Of a DNA stretch of 6,635 nt, positions 1 through 6,138 are shown one piece after another; within the stretch, counting starts at the first letter, position 1; each line of letters begins with the position of its first letter. The DNA comes from Candidatus Woesearchaeota archaeon (GTDB lineage Archaea; Nanobdellota; Nanobdellia; Woesearchaeales; UBA11576). Both the position numbers and the translations under genes were made by a program. The notes under the pieces were generated by a model. The model ran no database searches. It worked only from the letters and a program-made list of their open reading frames with translations, and was not told the DNA's origin. The stretch is taken from contig JALWQS010000061.1 of NCBI GenBank assembly GCA_027083015.1, positions 1-6,635 of the forward strand, written 5' to 3'.

Positions 1-1
1 G

Positions 2-418
2 GATAATCTAAAATCAGTGAAAGCACTGCAAAAAGCCACTAACCTGTTGAGTTTCGTCTCAAACTTTCCACAAAAGCTCTTTACCAAGGTTAATGCTGAA
101 AGTAATCTCTTGACAGAAGGCCACATTAAGAAACTCGCTCTGGCCAGAGCAATATTAAGAAGACCATCTATATTGCTCTTAGATGATGTGACAGCAGGTA
201 TGGACAAGAGATCAATAAGCGACCTTTTGAAAGCTATCGATCATCTTAAGAAGAAAAAAATCACCATACTATTCATAACTAATGATTCTGCTTTACTAAA
301 AAAGTCTGATAAGGTAGTTGTTCTTGAAAGAAAGAAGGGCATAACAAGGATTCATGATATAGATACGCATAAGAACCTGATGAGAAAAAGCAGGTTGTAT
401 AAGAGCATAATAAGGTAA
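2..418 (+). CDS. ABC transporter ATP-binding protein, C-terminal part (exporter type, degenerate site)
   Basis: This is the 3' part of an ABC ATPase domain. The reading frame is open from base 2, so the GTG at 17 is probably internal and the gene begins outside the window. Numbering from that GTG, it shows a signature loop LTEGH (32-36, for LSGGQ), the following KLALARAILRRP helix, Walker B SILLLDD (51-57) and a D-loop AGMD (60-63). The tail THKNLMRKSRLYKSIIR resembles the end of ABC exporter (MsbA/ABCB-like) ATPase domains. Two catalytic positions are unusual: Asp57 stands where the catalytic Glu follows Walker B, and Asn89 stands where the switch His is expected (FITND). In known heterodimeric exporters such changes mark the degenerate ATP site, so a partner half-transporter with a canonical site is likely. 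The membrane domain and Walker A lie upstream. The family is secure; the substrate is unknown. Confidence 0.85.
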   Translation, partial: DNLKSVKALQKATNLLSFVSNFPQKLFTKVNAESNLLTEGHIKKLALARAILRRPSILLLDDVTAGMDKRSISDLLKAIDHLKKKKITILFITNDSALLKKSDKVVVLERKKGITRIHDIDTHKNLMRKSRLYKSIIR

Positions 419-439
419 GTGGAATATCCAGAGCAAAAG

Positions 440-1105
440 TCATTTCTCCAGCACCCACAAAAGTTCGTCGCGACCATTGATCTTCATAGGATAGACTGCG
501 TTCTCGTGGAACCGGGAAGTCTTTCCTAAAGCTGTCAAAAGTTTCTTGTTGTATAGGTAAGCTGTTAGAGTGTTGCCTTCTGCATCATAATCAACCAGTC
601 TTTTATCCGGACCATAACCTTTCTTAAGAAACTCCTTTCCAGGAGGCTCATCACCATCATCCACCTCAATCAAGACAACCCCTTTATCATTTAATACACG
701 AAACATCTCAGCTAAAGCCTTTTTCTGATCCTCTTTCGTGAGCAGATGGTGGAATGTGTTCCACATGCAGATGATCTTGTCAAAACTTTTGGATTTAAAA
801 GGCAGCTTTAATAAATCTCCTAATATGTAAGCAACATCAGCTTTGGATCCTAAAGCATCTTTTTTCGCTTGGATGAGTAATGGACGGCAATTATCCAGGC
901 CTGTGATGTCATAATCATTCTTCGCCAGAGGAAGAGTCAGACGTCCGTAACCGCAACCCAGATCCAAAATCTTGTCCTGTTTAGTGATAAAAGTCTCTAC
1001 GAGAGATAGATCGGTCTCTAAAGAACGTGTCTTAGAGTTATCCTTAAGACGCTTCACTCCTAAAGCAGTGAAGAACTGTTCGGATCTTGCTGAGCTGTTT
1101 GTCAT
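440..1105 (-). CDS. Class I SAM-dependent methyltransferase
   Basis: A 221-residue Rossmann-fold methyltransferase, predicted cytoplasmic. Motif I is ILDLGCGYG (46-54), the glycine-rich loop that holds S-adenosylmethionine. The acidic residue ending strand 2, which binds the ribose, is Asp71 in GLDNC. Motif II is GDLLKLPF with Asp97, next to the adenine. The post-motif region is MWNTFHHL (114-121), followed by FRVLNDKGVVLIEV (135-148), the usual strand 5 region. It most resembles small-molecule methyltransferases of the Methyltransf_11/25 type (UbiE/COQ5-like). The C-terminal part (150-221), which should set the substrate, matches nothing I recognise, so no substrate is proposed. The gene is transcribed towards the ABC gene with only 21 bases between stop codons. 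It looks monocistronic, with a possible TATA box about 50 bases upstream and no clear Shine-Dalgarno site. The ATG at 1105 is the natural start. Confidence 0.9.
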   Translation of the reverse strand: MTNSSARSEQFFTALGVKRLKDNSKTRSLETDLSLVETFITKQDKILDLGCGYGRLTLPLAKNDYDITGLDNCRPLLIQAKKDALGSKADVAYILGDLLKLPFKSKSFDKIICMWNTFHHLLTKEDQKKALAEMFRVLNDKGVVLIEVDDGDEPPGKEFLKKGYGPDKRLVDYDAEGNTLTAYLYNKKLLTALGKTSRFHENAVYPMKINGRDELLWVLEK

Positions 1106-1154
1106 AGTGTTTTCTCAAAATCTTATGATCAATCTTATCAAGACTTCTCCCGAC

Positions 1155-1162
1155 TTAAATAA
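1155..1162 (-). promoter_or_regulatory. Possible TATA box of the methyltransferase gene
   Basis: On the minus strand this reads TTATTTAA, about 50 bases before the ATG at 1105. A start site some 26 bases downstream would leave a leader of roughly 25 bases. It is AT-rich in an AT-rich region, so this is a weak call. Confidence 0.3.
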
Positions 1163-1190
1163 CTTTTTCTTCCACTCCGAAATACAAAAC

Positions 1191-1198
1191 TTTAAATA
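1191..1198 (+). promoter_or_regulatory. Possible TATA box of the 58-residue gene
   Basis: TTTAAATA lies 58 bases before the ATG at 1256. It would give a start near 1220 and a leader of about 36 bases that includes the ribosome binding site. A second AT-rich box, TATAAAAT at 1218-1225, would start transcription near 1248 and cut off that site, so the upstream box is preferred. Confidence 0.4.
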
Positions 1199-1243
1199 TG
1201 AGGTAGCTCTTAAATTCTATAAAATATTTTCAAAAAAACAAAA

Positions 1244-1250
1244 AGGTGAT
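1244..1250 (+). promoter_or_regulatory. Strong ribosome binding site AGGTGAT
   Basis: AGGTGAT matches the archaeal anti-Shine-Dalgarno complement and sits five bases before the ATG at 1256. It is the best such site in the window and is the main reason to accept the short gene that follows. Confidence 0.7.
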
Positions 1251-1255
1251 AAGAC

Positions 1256-1432
1256 ATGGAAATACTAAACTATTTGTTTACAATGATCGAATATGGTATT
1301 CCGCATTTGGATAAATCAATAACGACTTCCTTCACAGCAGGTGCACAGTTCGCTAAGAAAAAAGGTTTTGCTGTCGTTAAGCACAAAGGCGAGTTGTTCC
1401 ATCTTGTCCACGTAGGAAAGATCAAAAAATAA
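1256..1432 (+). CDS. Hypothetical small protein, 58 residues
   Basis: An open frame from ATG 1256 to TAA 1430-1432 encodes a 58-residue basic protein that I do not recognise. The N-terminal part (1-20, starting MEILNYLFTMIEYG) is hydrophobic and could form an amphipathic helix. A small, polar middle (21-33) follows. The C-terminal part (34-58) is Lys/His-rich and alternates hydrophobic residues (GFAVVKHKGELFHLVHVGK), as in a beta hairpin. There is no signal peptide, no full membrane segment and no cysteine motif. The support is an AGGTGAT site at ideal spacing, a TATA-like box upstream and a T-run just past the stop. It fits a single-gene unit between the divergent methyltransferase and the M16 operon. 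No function is proposed; the longer frame at 972-1268 lies mostly opposite the methyltransferase and is not the gene. Confidence 0.65.
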   Translation: MEILNYLFTMIEYGIPHLDKSITTSFTAGAQFAKKKGFAVVKHKGELFHLVHVGKIKK

Positions 1433-1440
1433 GCTATAAA

Positions 1441-1457
1441 TTTTTATTTTTTATTCC
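1441..1457 (+). terminator. T-rich terminator after the small gene
   Basis: Eight bases past the TAA, a run of thymines broken only by single adenines (1441-1454) begins with no strong hairpin before it. Archaeal RNA polymerase stops at such U-tracts, so this is a plausible end for the 58-residue gene and insulates it from the M16 promoter 40 bases on. Confidence 0.45.
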
Positions 1458-1493
1458 TATTTCTTGAGAGCATTACATCATTCAACACAAACA

Positions 1494-1501
1494 TATAAAT
1501 A
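1494..1501 (+). promoter_or_regulatory. TATA box of the M16 operon
   Basis: TATAAATA is placed so that transcription would begin about 1523-1527. That is after the ATG at 1515 and at or just before the ATG at 1527. The spacing therefore argues for a leaderless or near-leaderless message starting at 1527; no Shine-Dalgarno site precedes either ATG. Confidence 0.55.
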
Positions 1502-1526
1502 ATAGTCTTCTCATATGATCCATAAG

Positions 1527-2861
1527 ATGAGGTGGAAAGTTTATCTGGGAATAATCCTTTTTCTTGCCCTGTTAGCCGGTTGTGAGCAACAACAATATAT
1601 CTACAACACTTACTACCCAGTTCAGCCAGAACCTTTACCAAGGTTTCATAAGCTAAACAATGGGCTTACTGCCGTGATCTTATCAAACAACCACTCAACA
1701 GCAGTCTCCTTCTATGCGCTGGTAAGGGCAGGTTCGAAATATGAGGATAACCAATCGAGAGGTTTAGCGCATTCTTTGGAGCACATGTCTTTCAAGAGAA
1801 CTCAACATGACCATGACATGTTCTTTTCAGAATACTTCAACTCTATGGGCGTACCTGAAATCAATGCATTTACCACGAAAGATTATGTTATTTATTATTT
1901 TACGACCATTCCTGAAAACTTTGATCCCGCATTTCAGGAATTCGTGAATATAATCACCGATCCTTACTTTTCAAAAGATGATTTTGAGACAGAAAAACAG
2001 GTCATATATCAGGAATACCTGACCGACCTTGATAACAGGTTCTACCCTTCGGCTGTAAGGTATGATAAGCTTGTATATGGAGATCATCCTTATTCTTACC
2101 CGACGATAGGGGATCCTAACATCTTCTTGAAGCTTAATGTAAGCGACCTAAAAAAGTATTATGATAAGTACTATACTCCTGACCGGATCACGATCGCTGT
2201 CCTCGGCGACCTTCCGGAAGACAAGGCTTTGGATATGATAAGAAAAGGTTTCGGTAAACTGGTCGGAAATAACGCCCAGTCAGTACCTGACATCAAACCT
2301 TTGACAGAGGATGTTGTAAAACGCGAATCCCTGAATATTTCCGAGCCAAACACCACATCTGAAGAAAGATCCATCAAAGAGATAGTCAGAGTCGGTTTTC
2401 CAATACCCTCTCTGACAGTCAAGGAACGCTTAGAGCTAGAACTAATATCCAAAGAGCTTCTAAACAAGATGACCGCTTTTGAAAAAGACCTAAAACTTAA
2501 TGACCTCGAACAGGATAATACATTAAACCTTGTCTTTATCATAAACAAGAGCGATGAGGATGAGCTCTTAGAAAACTTAAGGATCGCATTAGGCATTATA
2601 ACAGATTCTGGCATAGAAGATCTGGAGACCAAAAAACAGGATCTTTTTAGAGAGGAGAATCCTGAGTATATCTCAGACGAAGCGAAAAAGCTTATTATGG
2701 ATGTCGTGAAGTATAAGGTTTCGGACCAGAACTCGCTGGATCATGTCTGGAACACTAAAGAAATTATCGATAATATCAGTGAAGACGACATAAAGCACTT
2801 TGCTTCAACTTATCTTAATCATAAGATACTATTCATAACAGAGGTTGATGATGAAGAATAA
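1527..2861 (+). CDS. M16-family zinc peptidase lipoprotein, catalytic subunit
   Basis: Predicted surface-anchored metallopeptidase of the M16 (pitrilysin/insulinase, processing-peptidase-like) family. Numbering from ATG 1527 (444 residues), a lipoprotein signal peptide MRWKVYLGIILFLALLAGC puts the lipidated cysteine at 19. The N-terminal M16 domain (about 37-240) starts with FHKLNNGLTAVI. It carries the inverted zinc motif HSLEH (His82, Glu85, His86) and, exactly 76 residues later, the third ligand Glu163 in QVIYQEYL, the family HxxEHx76E pattern. The C-terminal domain (about 260-444) lacks the R/Y substrate-binding motif. That motif is in the next gene, with which this one overlaps, so the two probably form a heterodimer. 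It should cut peptides outside the cell. ATG 1515 (four residues longer) is also possible, but the TATA position and the compact signal peptide favour 1527. Family and zinc site are certain; substrate is unknown. Confidence 0.93.
   Translation: MRWKVYLGIILFLALLAGCEQQQYIYNTYYPVQPEPLPRFHKLNNGLTAVILSNNHSTAVSFYALVRAGSKYEDNQSRGLAHSLEHMSFKRTQHDHDMFFSEYFNSMGVPEINAFTTKDYVIYYFTTIPENFDPAFQEFVNIITDPYFSKDDFETEKQVIYQEYLTDLDNRFYPSAVRYDKLVYGDHPYSYPTIGDPNIFLKLNVSDLKKYYDKYYTPDRITIAVLGDLPEDKALDMIRKGFGKLVGNNAQSVPDIKPLTEDVVKRESLNISEPNTTSEERSIKEIVRVGFPIPSLTVKERLELELISKELLNKMTAFEKDLKLNDLEQDNTLNLVFIINKSDEDELLENLRIALGIITDSGIEDLETKKQDLFREENPEYISDEAKKLIMDVVKYKVSDQNSLDHVWNTKEIIDNISEDDIKHFASTYLNHKILFITEVDDEE
2840..2845 (+). 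promoter_or_regulatory. Ribosome binding site deciding the start of the second M16 gene
   Basis: AGAGGT inside the end of the first M16 gene stands five bases before ATG 2851. It supports that start over TTG 2845 and ATG 2848. A second site, AGGAG (2866-2870), precedes an in-frame ATG at 2875, but that start would remove the positively charged head of the signal peptide. Confidence 0.5.
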
Positions 2862-4137
2862 GAAAAGGAGTACAATGATCTGCATAGGATTGGTATTAGC
2901 TATCATGCTTCTCTTGTCCTTAGCAGGATGCTCTAAGACAAGGATGGAACAAAAAAGCGACGGGTTAAACATCTATACTCTCAATAACGGCCTGACAATT
3001 CTCGCCAAAGAGGCTCATGATAAAGATTCTGTAGGCGTTGTCATAGGATTGCGATCAACACCCGATTCTCAGATCATAGATGATAAGATTATGCCTGGAC
3101 TGAACAGCATGATGATGGATATTCTGCTAGAAGATCTTAAGGATGTGGAAGCATATGAAGACCCTTACCTTACGGGTATAGGCTTTGAAACAAAGAGCAA
3201 AGATTTTGGTAAGAGATTATATCAGGTTTTTAGTGTCTTTCAAAAACCTCTTCCTGACGAGAACATAACAAAGATAAAAAATCTTTATTCTGCTTATTCC
3301 CAGGTTCCAAAAGCTCCGATTAGCCTGTTCTTAGAAGATATCATGAAAGCCCTTTATCCAGATAATATCTTAGGGGTGCCTACCGATTATTCAGCTCTGG
3401 CTAAGATCCGTGATGAAAAACTTAAGGAGTACAAAAAAAGCTCTTTTGTCACGAGAAATATGGTGGTCAGTGTTGTTGGAAACTTTGATACAGAAACATT
3501 GCTCAATAATCTGAAAGTGCTCACTAAAAACTTCTCAAGAGGAAAAGCTGATCCTGAACAAAAGATTTCTGAAAGGTCCTTAATGGATCCTCTGACTGCC
3601 TTTGAGAAAAGACAAGAACCTTATAAGAGAGTGATTCATAAGAACGTGACTGCACCTATGGTGTTTGTAGGTTATGTCATACCGAGAGAAGACAATAAGG
3701 ATGATGCTGAACTATTCAAATTGAAGATAGCAGAGTACCTGTTGATTAACAAACTTCAGTTTGAACTGCGGGAGAAAGGGTTGTCTTATTCACCGTCGGC
3801 AGATTTTCAGCTTTATCCAAAAAACGCGGAATTTACCGTCCTGGTACAGACTAGTCGGGGTAATGCTGAAGAGGTAGAGAGGATAATACTTGCAGATATT
3901 GATAAAGCAAAGCGAAAAGGGATAGAAGAACTTGGTTCTTTAAAGATCATAAAAGCTGAAATTCTCATGTCATCAGATAATTATTGGGATGAAAGCCTGA
4001 ACAACTTTAACGAATATGTAGTGGGGTTGAATATGTCTACACAGGAACGCGCTTCCCTGGTGGAGAACATGACTTCAGATGAAGTAAGAAACGCTTTCCA
4101 GATGCTTGGCGAACCTGTAATTGTCGAACTTGAGTAG
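2851..4137 (+). CDS. M16-family lipoprotein, non-catalytic partner subunit
   Basis: Partner of the preceding peptidase. From ATG 2851 it has 428 residues and opens with MKNKKRST, a hydrophobic core and the lipobox LAGC (Cys27). Residues 38-53 (LNIYTLNNGLTILAKE) match the M16 first strand. Where the zinc motif should be (about 76-92, IDDKIMPGLNSMMMDIL) there is no His or HxxEH, so the zinc site is lost. The C-terminal domain keeps LREKGLSYSPSADF (306-319), the family R/Y motif (Arg307, Tyr313) that helps bind substrate opposite the catalytic subunit. This split recalls mitochondrial processing peptidase alpha/beta and bacterial two-subunit M16B enzymes. The two genes overlap by 11 bases, so translation is probably coupled. 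Family membership is clear; the partnership is inferred from motif complementarity and gene order. Confidence 0.9.
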   Translation: MKNKKRSTMICIGLVLAIMLLLSLAGCSKTRMEQKSDGLNIYTLNNGLTILAKEAHDKDSVGVVIGLRSTPDSQIIDDKIMPGLNSMMMDILLEDLKDVEAYEDPYLTGIGFETKSKDFGKRLYQVFSVFQKPLPDENITKIKNLYSAYSQVPKAPISLFLEDIMKALYPDNILGVPTDYSALAKIRDEKLKEYKKSSFVTRNMVVSVVGNFDTETLLNNLKVLTKNFSRGKADPEQKISERSLMDPLTAFEKRQEPYKRVIHKNVTAPMVFVGYVIPREDNKDDAELFKLKIAEYLLINKLQFELREKGLSYSPSADFQLYPKNAEFTVLVQTSRGNAEEVERIILADIDKAKRKGIEELGSLKIIKAEILMSSDNYWDESLNNFNEYVVGLNMSTQERASLVENMTSDEVRNAFQMLGEPVIVELE

Positions 4138-4166
4138 TATATGATATGGTGGGGTTGTATAAGAAC

Positions 4167-4805
4167 TTACAGGAGACCATCAACCTCTTTGTTTAGCCGG
4201 TCAAAGAAAACTGCCATGAACTTATGCCTTTCTTCAGCTATGCGTCGGCCTTCTTCTGTCAATAACCTGTCCTTAACTTTTCTTAGCTTGATAAGATATT
4301 CCCTATAAGCAGTATCATCCCGAGAATAAGAGGAGGTATTTTCTATATCAACATCCTTGTCGTGCAGCTTAGCGCCTATCTCTCCGGAAAACAAGAATGC
4401 TCTGCCTATACCTACAGCTCCGATAGAATCCAGCTTATCTGCATCAAAAAGTATCTTAGCTTCTTTTGAAATTGGAGCTTTACTTCCTCTGAACCTGTGT
4501 GTTTCTATACAATGAGTAACTTTGCGGATCTTTTCCTCTTCAAGCCCGTAACTTTTCAACAGTTCTTCAGCTAACTCTGCGCCTTTTTCTGCATGGTCTA
4601 TCTTGCCGCCGCTTTGGTCCTGGTGTTCCCTTCCGATATCATGCAGGATGGCTGCGAGCTTAAGGATCTCCAGGTCAGCACCTTCTTTTTCACCTATGTG
4701 AAGAGCTAAGTTATACACCCTAAGCGTGTGTTCCCAGTCATGACTTCCTTTAGCTGACGAGAAAGTCTTCTCTGCATGATCCCTGACAGTTTCAAATAAT
4801 CTCAT
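4167..4805 (-). CDS. HD-domain phosphohydrolase (YedJ/YpgQ-like)
   Basis: A 212-residue soluble HD-superfamily metal-dependent phosphohydrolase. The conserved N-terminal motif is SHDWEHTLRV (21-30) with His26. The defining HD pair is His55-Asp56 in ILHDIGRE. Further family positions are His71 (DHAEKG), His98 and His103 (HCIETHRF), and the metal Asp in DADKLD (121-126). This pattern is like the YedJ/YpgQ group, some members of which hydrolyse nucleotides or pyrophosphate bonds; the actual substrate here cannot be read. Length is normal for the group. The ATG at 4805 follows a TATA-like box by about 26 bases, so the message is probably leaderless. It converges on the M16 operon with 29 bases between stop codons. 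The upstream gap carries tandem repeats that might act in its control. Confidence 0.9.
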   Translation of the reverse strand: MRLFETVRDHAEKTFSSAKGSHDWEHTLRVYNLALHIGEKEGADLEILKLAAILHDIGREHQDQSGGKIDHAEKGAELAEELLKSYGLEEEKIRKVTHCIETHRFRGSKAPISKEAKILFDADKLDSIGAVGIGRAFLFSGEIGAKLHDKDVDIENTSSYSRDDTAYREYLIKLRKVKDRLLTEEGRRIAEERHKFMAVFFDRLNKEVDGLL

Positions 4806-4828
4806 AAGATTGAAGGTTCAAGAGAATA

Positions 4829-4836
4829 TTATAAAA
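4829..4836 (-). promoter_or_regulatory. TATA box of the HD gene, leaderless start
   Basis: Read on the minus strand this is TTTTATAA, centred about 27 bases before the ATG at 4805. Transcription would start on or next to that ATG, as in leaderless archaeal genes. The tandem repeats listed next abut it on the upstream side. Confidence 0.5.
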
Positions 4837-4858
4837 TTTTTGATTCCTGTATGACCGG

Positions 4859-4926
4859 CAATTTCTATGTTTGTCAATCCTATGTGGGCATTAATTTTCT
4901 ATGCTTGTCAATCTTGTATGGGTATC
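4859..4926. repeat. Two tandem 34-base imperfect repeats, with a partial third
   Basis: Units at 4859-4892 and 4893-4926 are identical at 26 of 34 positions and share the block TTGTCAATC. Part of a third copy is visible at 4845-4853 (TCCTGTATG, compared with TCTTGTATG in the second unit), running towards the TATA box of the HD gene. Because they lie just upstream of that promoter in the HD gene's direction, they could be binding sites for a regulator, or a decayed duplication with no role. The rest of the gap (4927-5007) shows only a short direct repeat GGTCAG (4937-4942 and 4946-4951). Confidence 0.7.
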
Positions 4927-5007
4927 AATTAAGAAGGTCAGTATCGGTCAGGTTATCTTAATATGGTTGCTGTGAAACTTAGATGATGATACTAGCGCGG
5001 ATTCTTA

Positions 5008-5949
5008 TCATCTGTAGCTCATCTTTGAAACTCGTAATTCATGTCTATACTGGATATTCTTGCCAGAACCTTCGATGACTAACCCTTTTGTAAGAAGTCT
5101 TTCAATACTTTCTTCATCAAGTTGATTCCTTCTCCAATCAGTAACAGACAGATCCAATTGAAATGATCCTGAACGGATATCGATCAGTCTTGCTCCTGTT
5201 TGTAGAGCTGCCTCTTCCACAACCTTATCTGCTAATGAGGAATGAGCAACATAAAAATCAGCACCGATGGATTTAGATACCCTTCCAAACAATTCAAAAG
5301 CCTGAGGGAAGACCTCGCATATTTCAGGGATGTAGATCGGGCTTGCAACTGCAACCTCAACAGTTTCACCATACATTGTTCTCATGACATCACCAACCCT
5401 AAATTCAATAGTCTGATCCTCATTACCTCTGACAGAAATACTTTTTTCATCCTGCCTTATCTCTAGCTGTCTTGGATCCAGTTCGTTATTTATCAGATAA
5501 GCATTTAGAGCAGCGGTGATCGATTCAGGAAATAGATCTCCAAAAATAATTCTTCCTTCCTGAAGCCCTTCAAAATTTTTTGCTGCATAATTTCCAGAAA
5601 ATCCTGCTCCGCATCCCAGATCCGCTAATGATCTTGCTTTTCTTACGTCCTTATTGCCTGAAAGCGTATCTGCCAAGAAAAAATGAGTCATTGAAACATT
5701 CGGGAAGCGATCATTTATTCCTGATAAAAGAGTGATAGTATTATCATAGCCTACCAGAACCGGTTTATTTATGGTTTGTCTTCTCAGTACTTCAACTATG
5801 CTTGGTTCTATGCTTGAAACTGGTTCTTCAACACTAGAAATAACTTCTTTTCCATCAATAAGATACTGTTTTTCTAAACCTTTCTTTGTAATTATTCTGT
5901 AACTATCTATCATTTTGCCATCAAATAATTTGAATGAATAAGTGATCAT
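5008..5949 (-). CDS. Class I methyltransferase with altered NPPY-like motif
   Basis: A 313-residue protein with a Rossmann methyltransferase core in its middle. Motif I is SLADLGCGAGFSGNYAA (107-123). The acidic residue after strand 2 is Asp138 in IIFGDLFPES, and motif II is likely FRVGDVMR with Asp187. The motif IV position reads ASPIYIPE (202-209). This resembles NPPYIP of N-directed methyltransferases such as PrmC/HemK, with Asn and the second Pro replaced. About 100 residues precede the core (MITYSFKLFDGKMIDSYRII onward), where a substrate domain sits in PrmC-like enzymes; I do not recognise that domain. The C-terminal end (270-313) is charged and looks like a small added module. Methyltransferase fold is secure; whether it modifies protein, RNA or a small molecule is open, and the altered motif argues against plain PrmC. 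It is upstream of the HD gene on the same strand, but the 202-base gap with its own TATA box suggests separate transcription. Confidence 0.8.
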   Translation of the reverse strand: MITYSFKLFDGKMIDSYRIITKKGLEKQYLIDGKEVISSVEEPVSSIEPSIVEVLRRQTINKPVLVGYDNTITLLSGINDRFPNVSMTHFFLADTLSGNKDVRKARSLADLGCGAGFSGNYAAKNFEGLQEGRIIFGDLFPESITAALNAYLINNELDPRQLEIRQDEKSISVRGNEDQTIEFRVGDVMRTMYGETVEVAVASPIYIPEICEVFPQAFELFGRVSKSIGADFYVAHSSLADKVVEEAALQTGARLIDIRSGSFQLDLSVTDWRRNQLDEESIERLLTKGLVIEGSGKNIQYRHELRVSKMSYR

Positions 5950-5974
5950 TTAAAAATCTTTCTTTTTTTAACTA

Positions 5975-5982
5975 CTATTTAG
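5975..5982 (-). promoter_or_regulatory. Possible TATA box of the second methyltransferase gene
   Basis: On the minus strand this reads CTAAATAG, centred about 29 bases before the ATG at 5949. That would give a leader of only a few bases. No Shine-Dalgarno site is seen, consistent with near-leaderless expression. The call rests on spacing and base composition only. Confidence 0.35.
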
Positions 5983-6062
5983 TGGGTAAAATTATTGGCG
6001 CACTTCAGCTTAAAATTATGTTTAGAACCATCAAGTGAAGTTTGATTGATCGCACTATGTCC

Positions 6063-6086
6063 AAATCCGTAAATATCACGGAATTT
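6063..6086. repeat. Inverted repeat (8-base arms, one bulge)
   Basis: AAATCCGT (6063-6070) pairs with ACGGAATTT (6078-6086) around a seven-base loop, with one unpaired adenine. A T-run follows at 6084-6088. No + strand gene ends here, so an operator or a remnant is as likely as a terminator. It lies between the divergent methyltransferase promoter and the TATA box at 6109. Confidence 0.4.
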
Positions 6087-6100
6087 TTATAATTTATAAA
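6086..6100. repeat. AT-only palindrome TTTATAA-T-TTATAAA
   Basis: Seven-base arms mirror perfectly around one thymine, directly upstream of the TATA box at 6109-6116. It could be a regulator site or an upstream promoter element. In such AT-rich sequence it may also be chance. Confidence 0.4.
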
Positions 6101-6108
6101 GAAAGCCT

Positions 6109-6116
6109 TATATATA
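6109..6116 (+). promoter_or_regulatory. Strong TATA box TATATATA
   Basis: TATATATA with no gene start at normal distance. Transcription would begin about 6139, just before the structured segment described next. This makes that segment a candidate RNA gene or leader. Confidence 0.45.
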
Positions 6117-6138
6117 CTCTAAGGTTATAGTTATATGG

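Noticed and set aside
972..1268. 98-codon + strand frame
   Set aside because: It runs mostly antisense to the well-supported methyltransferase gene and its promoter, and its tail overlaps the ribosome binding site of the 58-residue gene.
1444..1641. 65-codon minus-strand frame
   Set aside because: Overlaps the M16 promoter and signal peptide on the other strand; no start signal or recognisable sequence.
1731..1740. GGTTCGAAA, resembling a tRNA T-loop
   Set aside because: It is inside the M16 coding sequence and no cloverleaf can be formed around it.
2171..2632. 153-codon minus-strand frame
   Set aside because: Serine-rich shadow antisense to the catalytic M16 gene, with no domain or promoter.
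4872..4911. TTGACA on the minus strand (complement of 4872-4877 and 4906-4911) as bacterial -35 boxes
   Set aside because: No good -10 hexamer lies 16-18 bases downstream, and the other promoters in the window are archaeal in style. The hexamers are simply part of the 34-base repeat.
4981..5013. AGATGAT/ATCATCT hairpin at the end of the second methyltransferase gene
   Set aside because: Seven-base stem with a 19-base loop and no T-run in the gene's direction; too weak for a terminator call.
5242..5466. 74-codon + strand frame
   Set aside because: Lies entirely antisense to the second methyltransferase; composition is that of a shadow frame.
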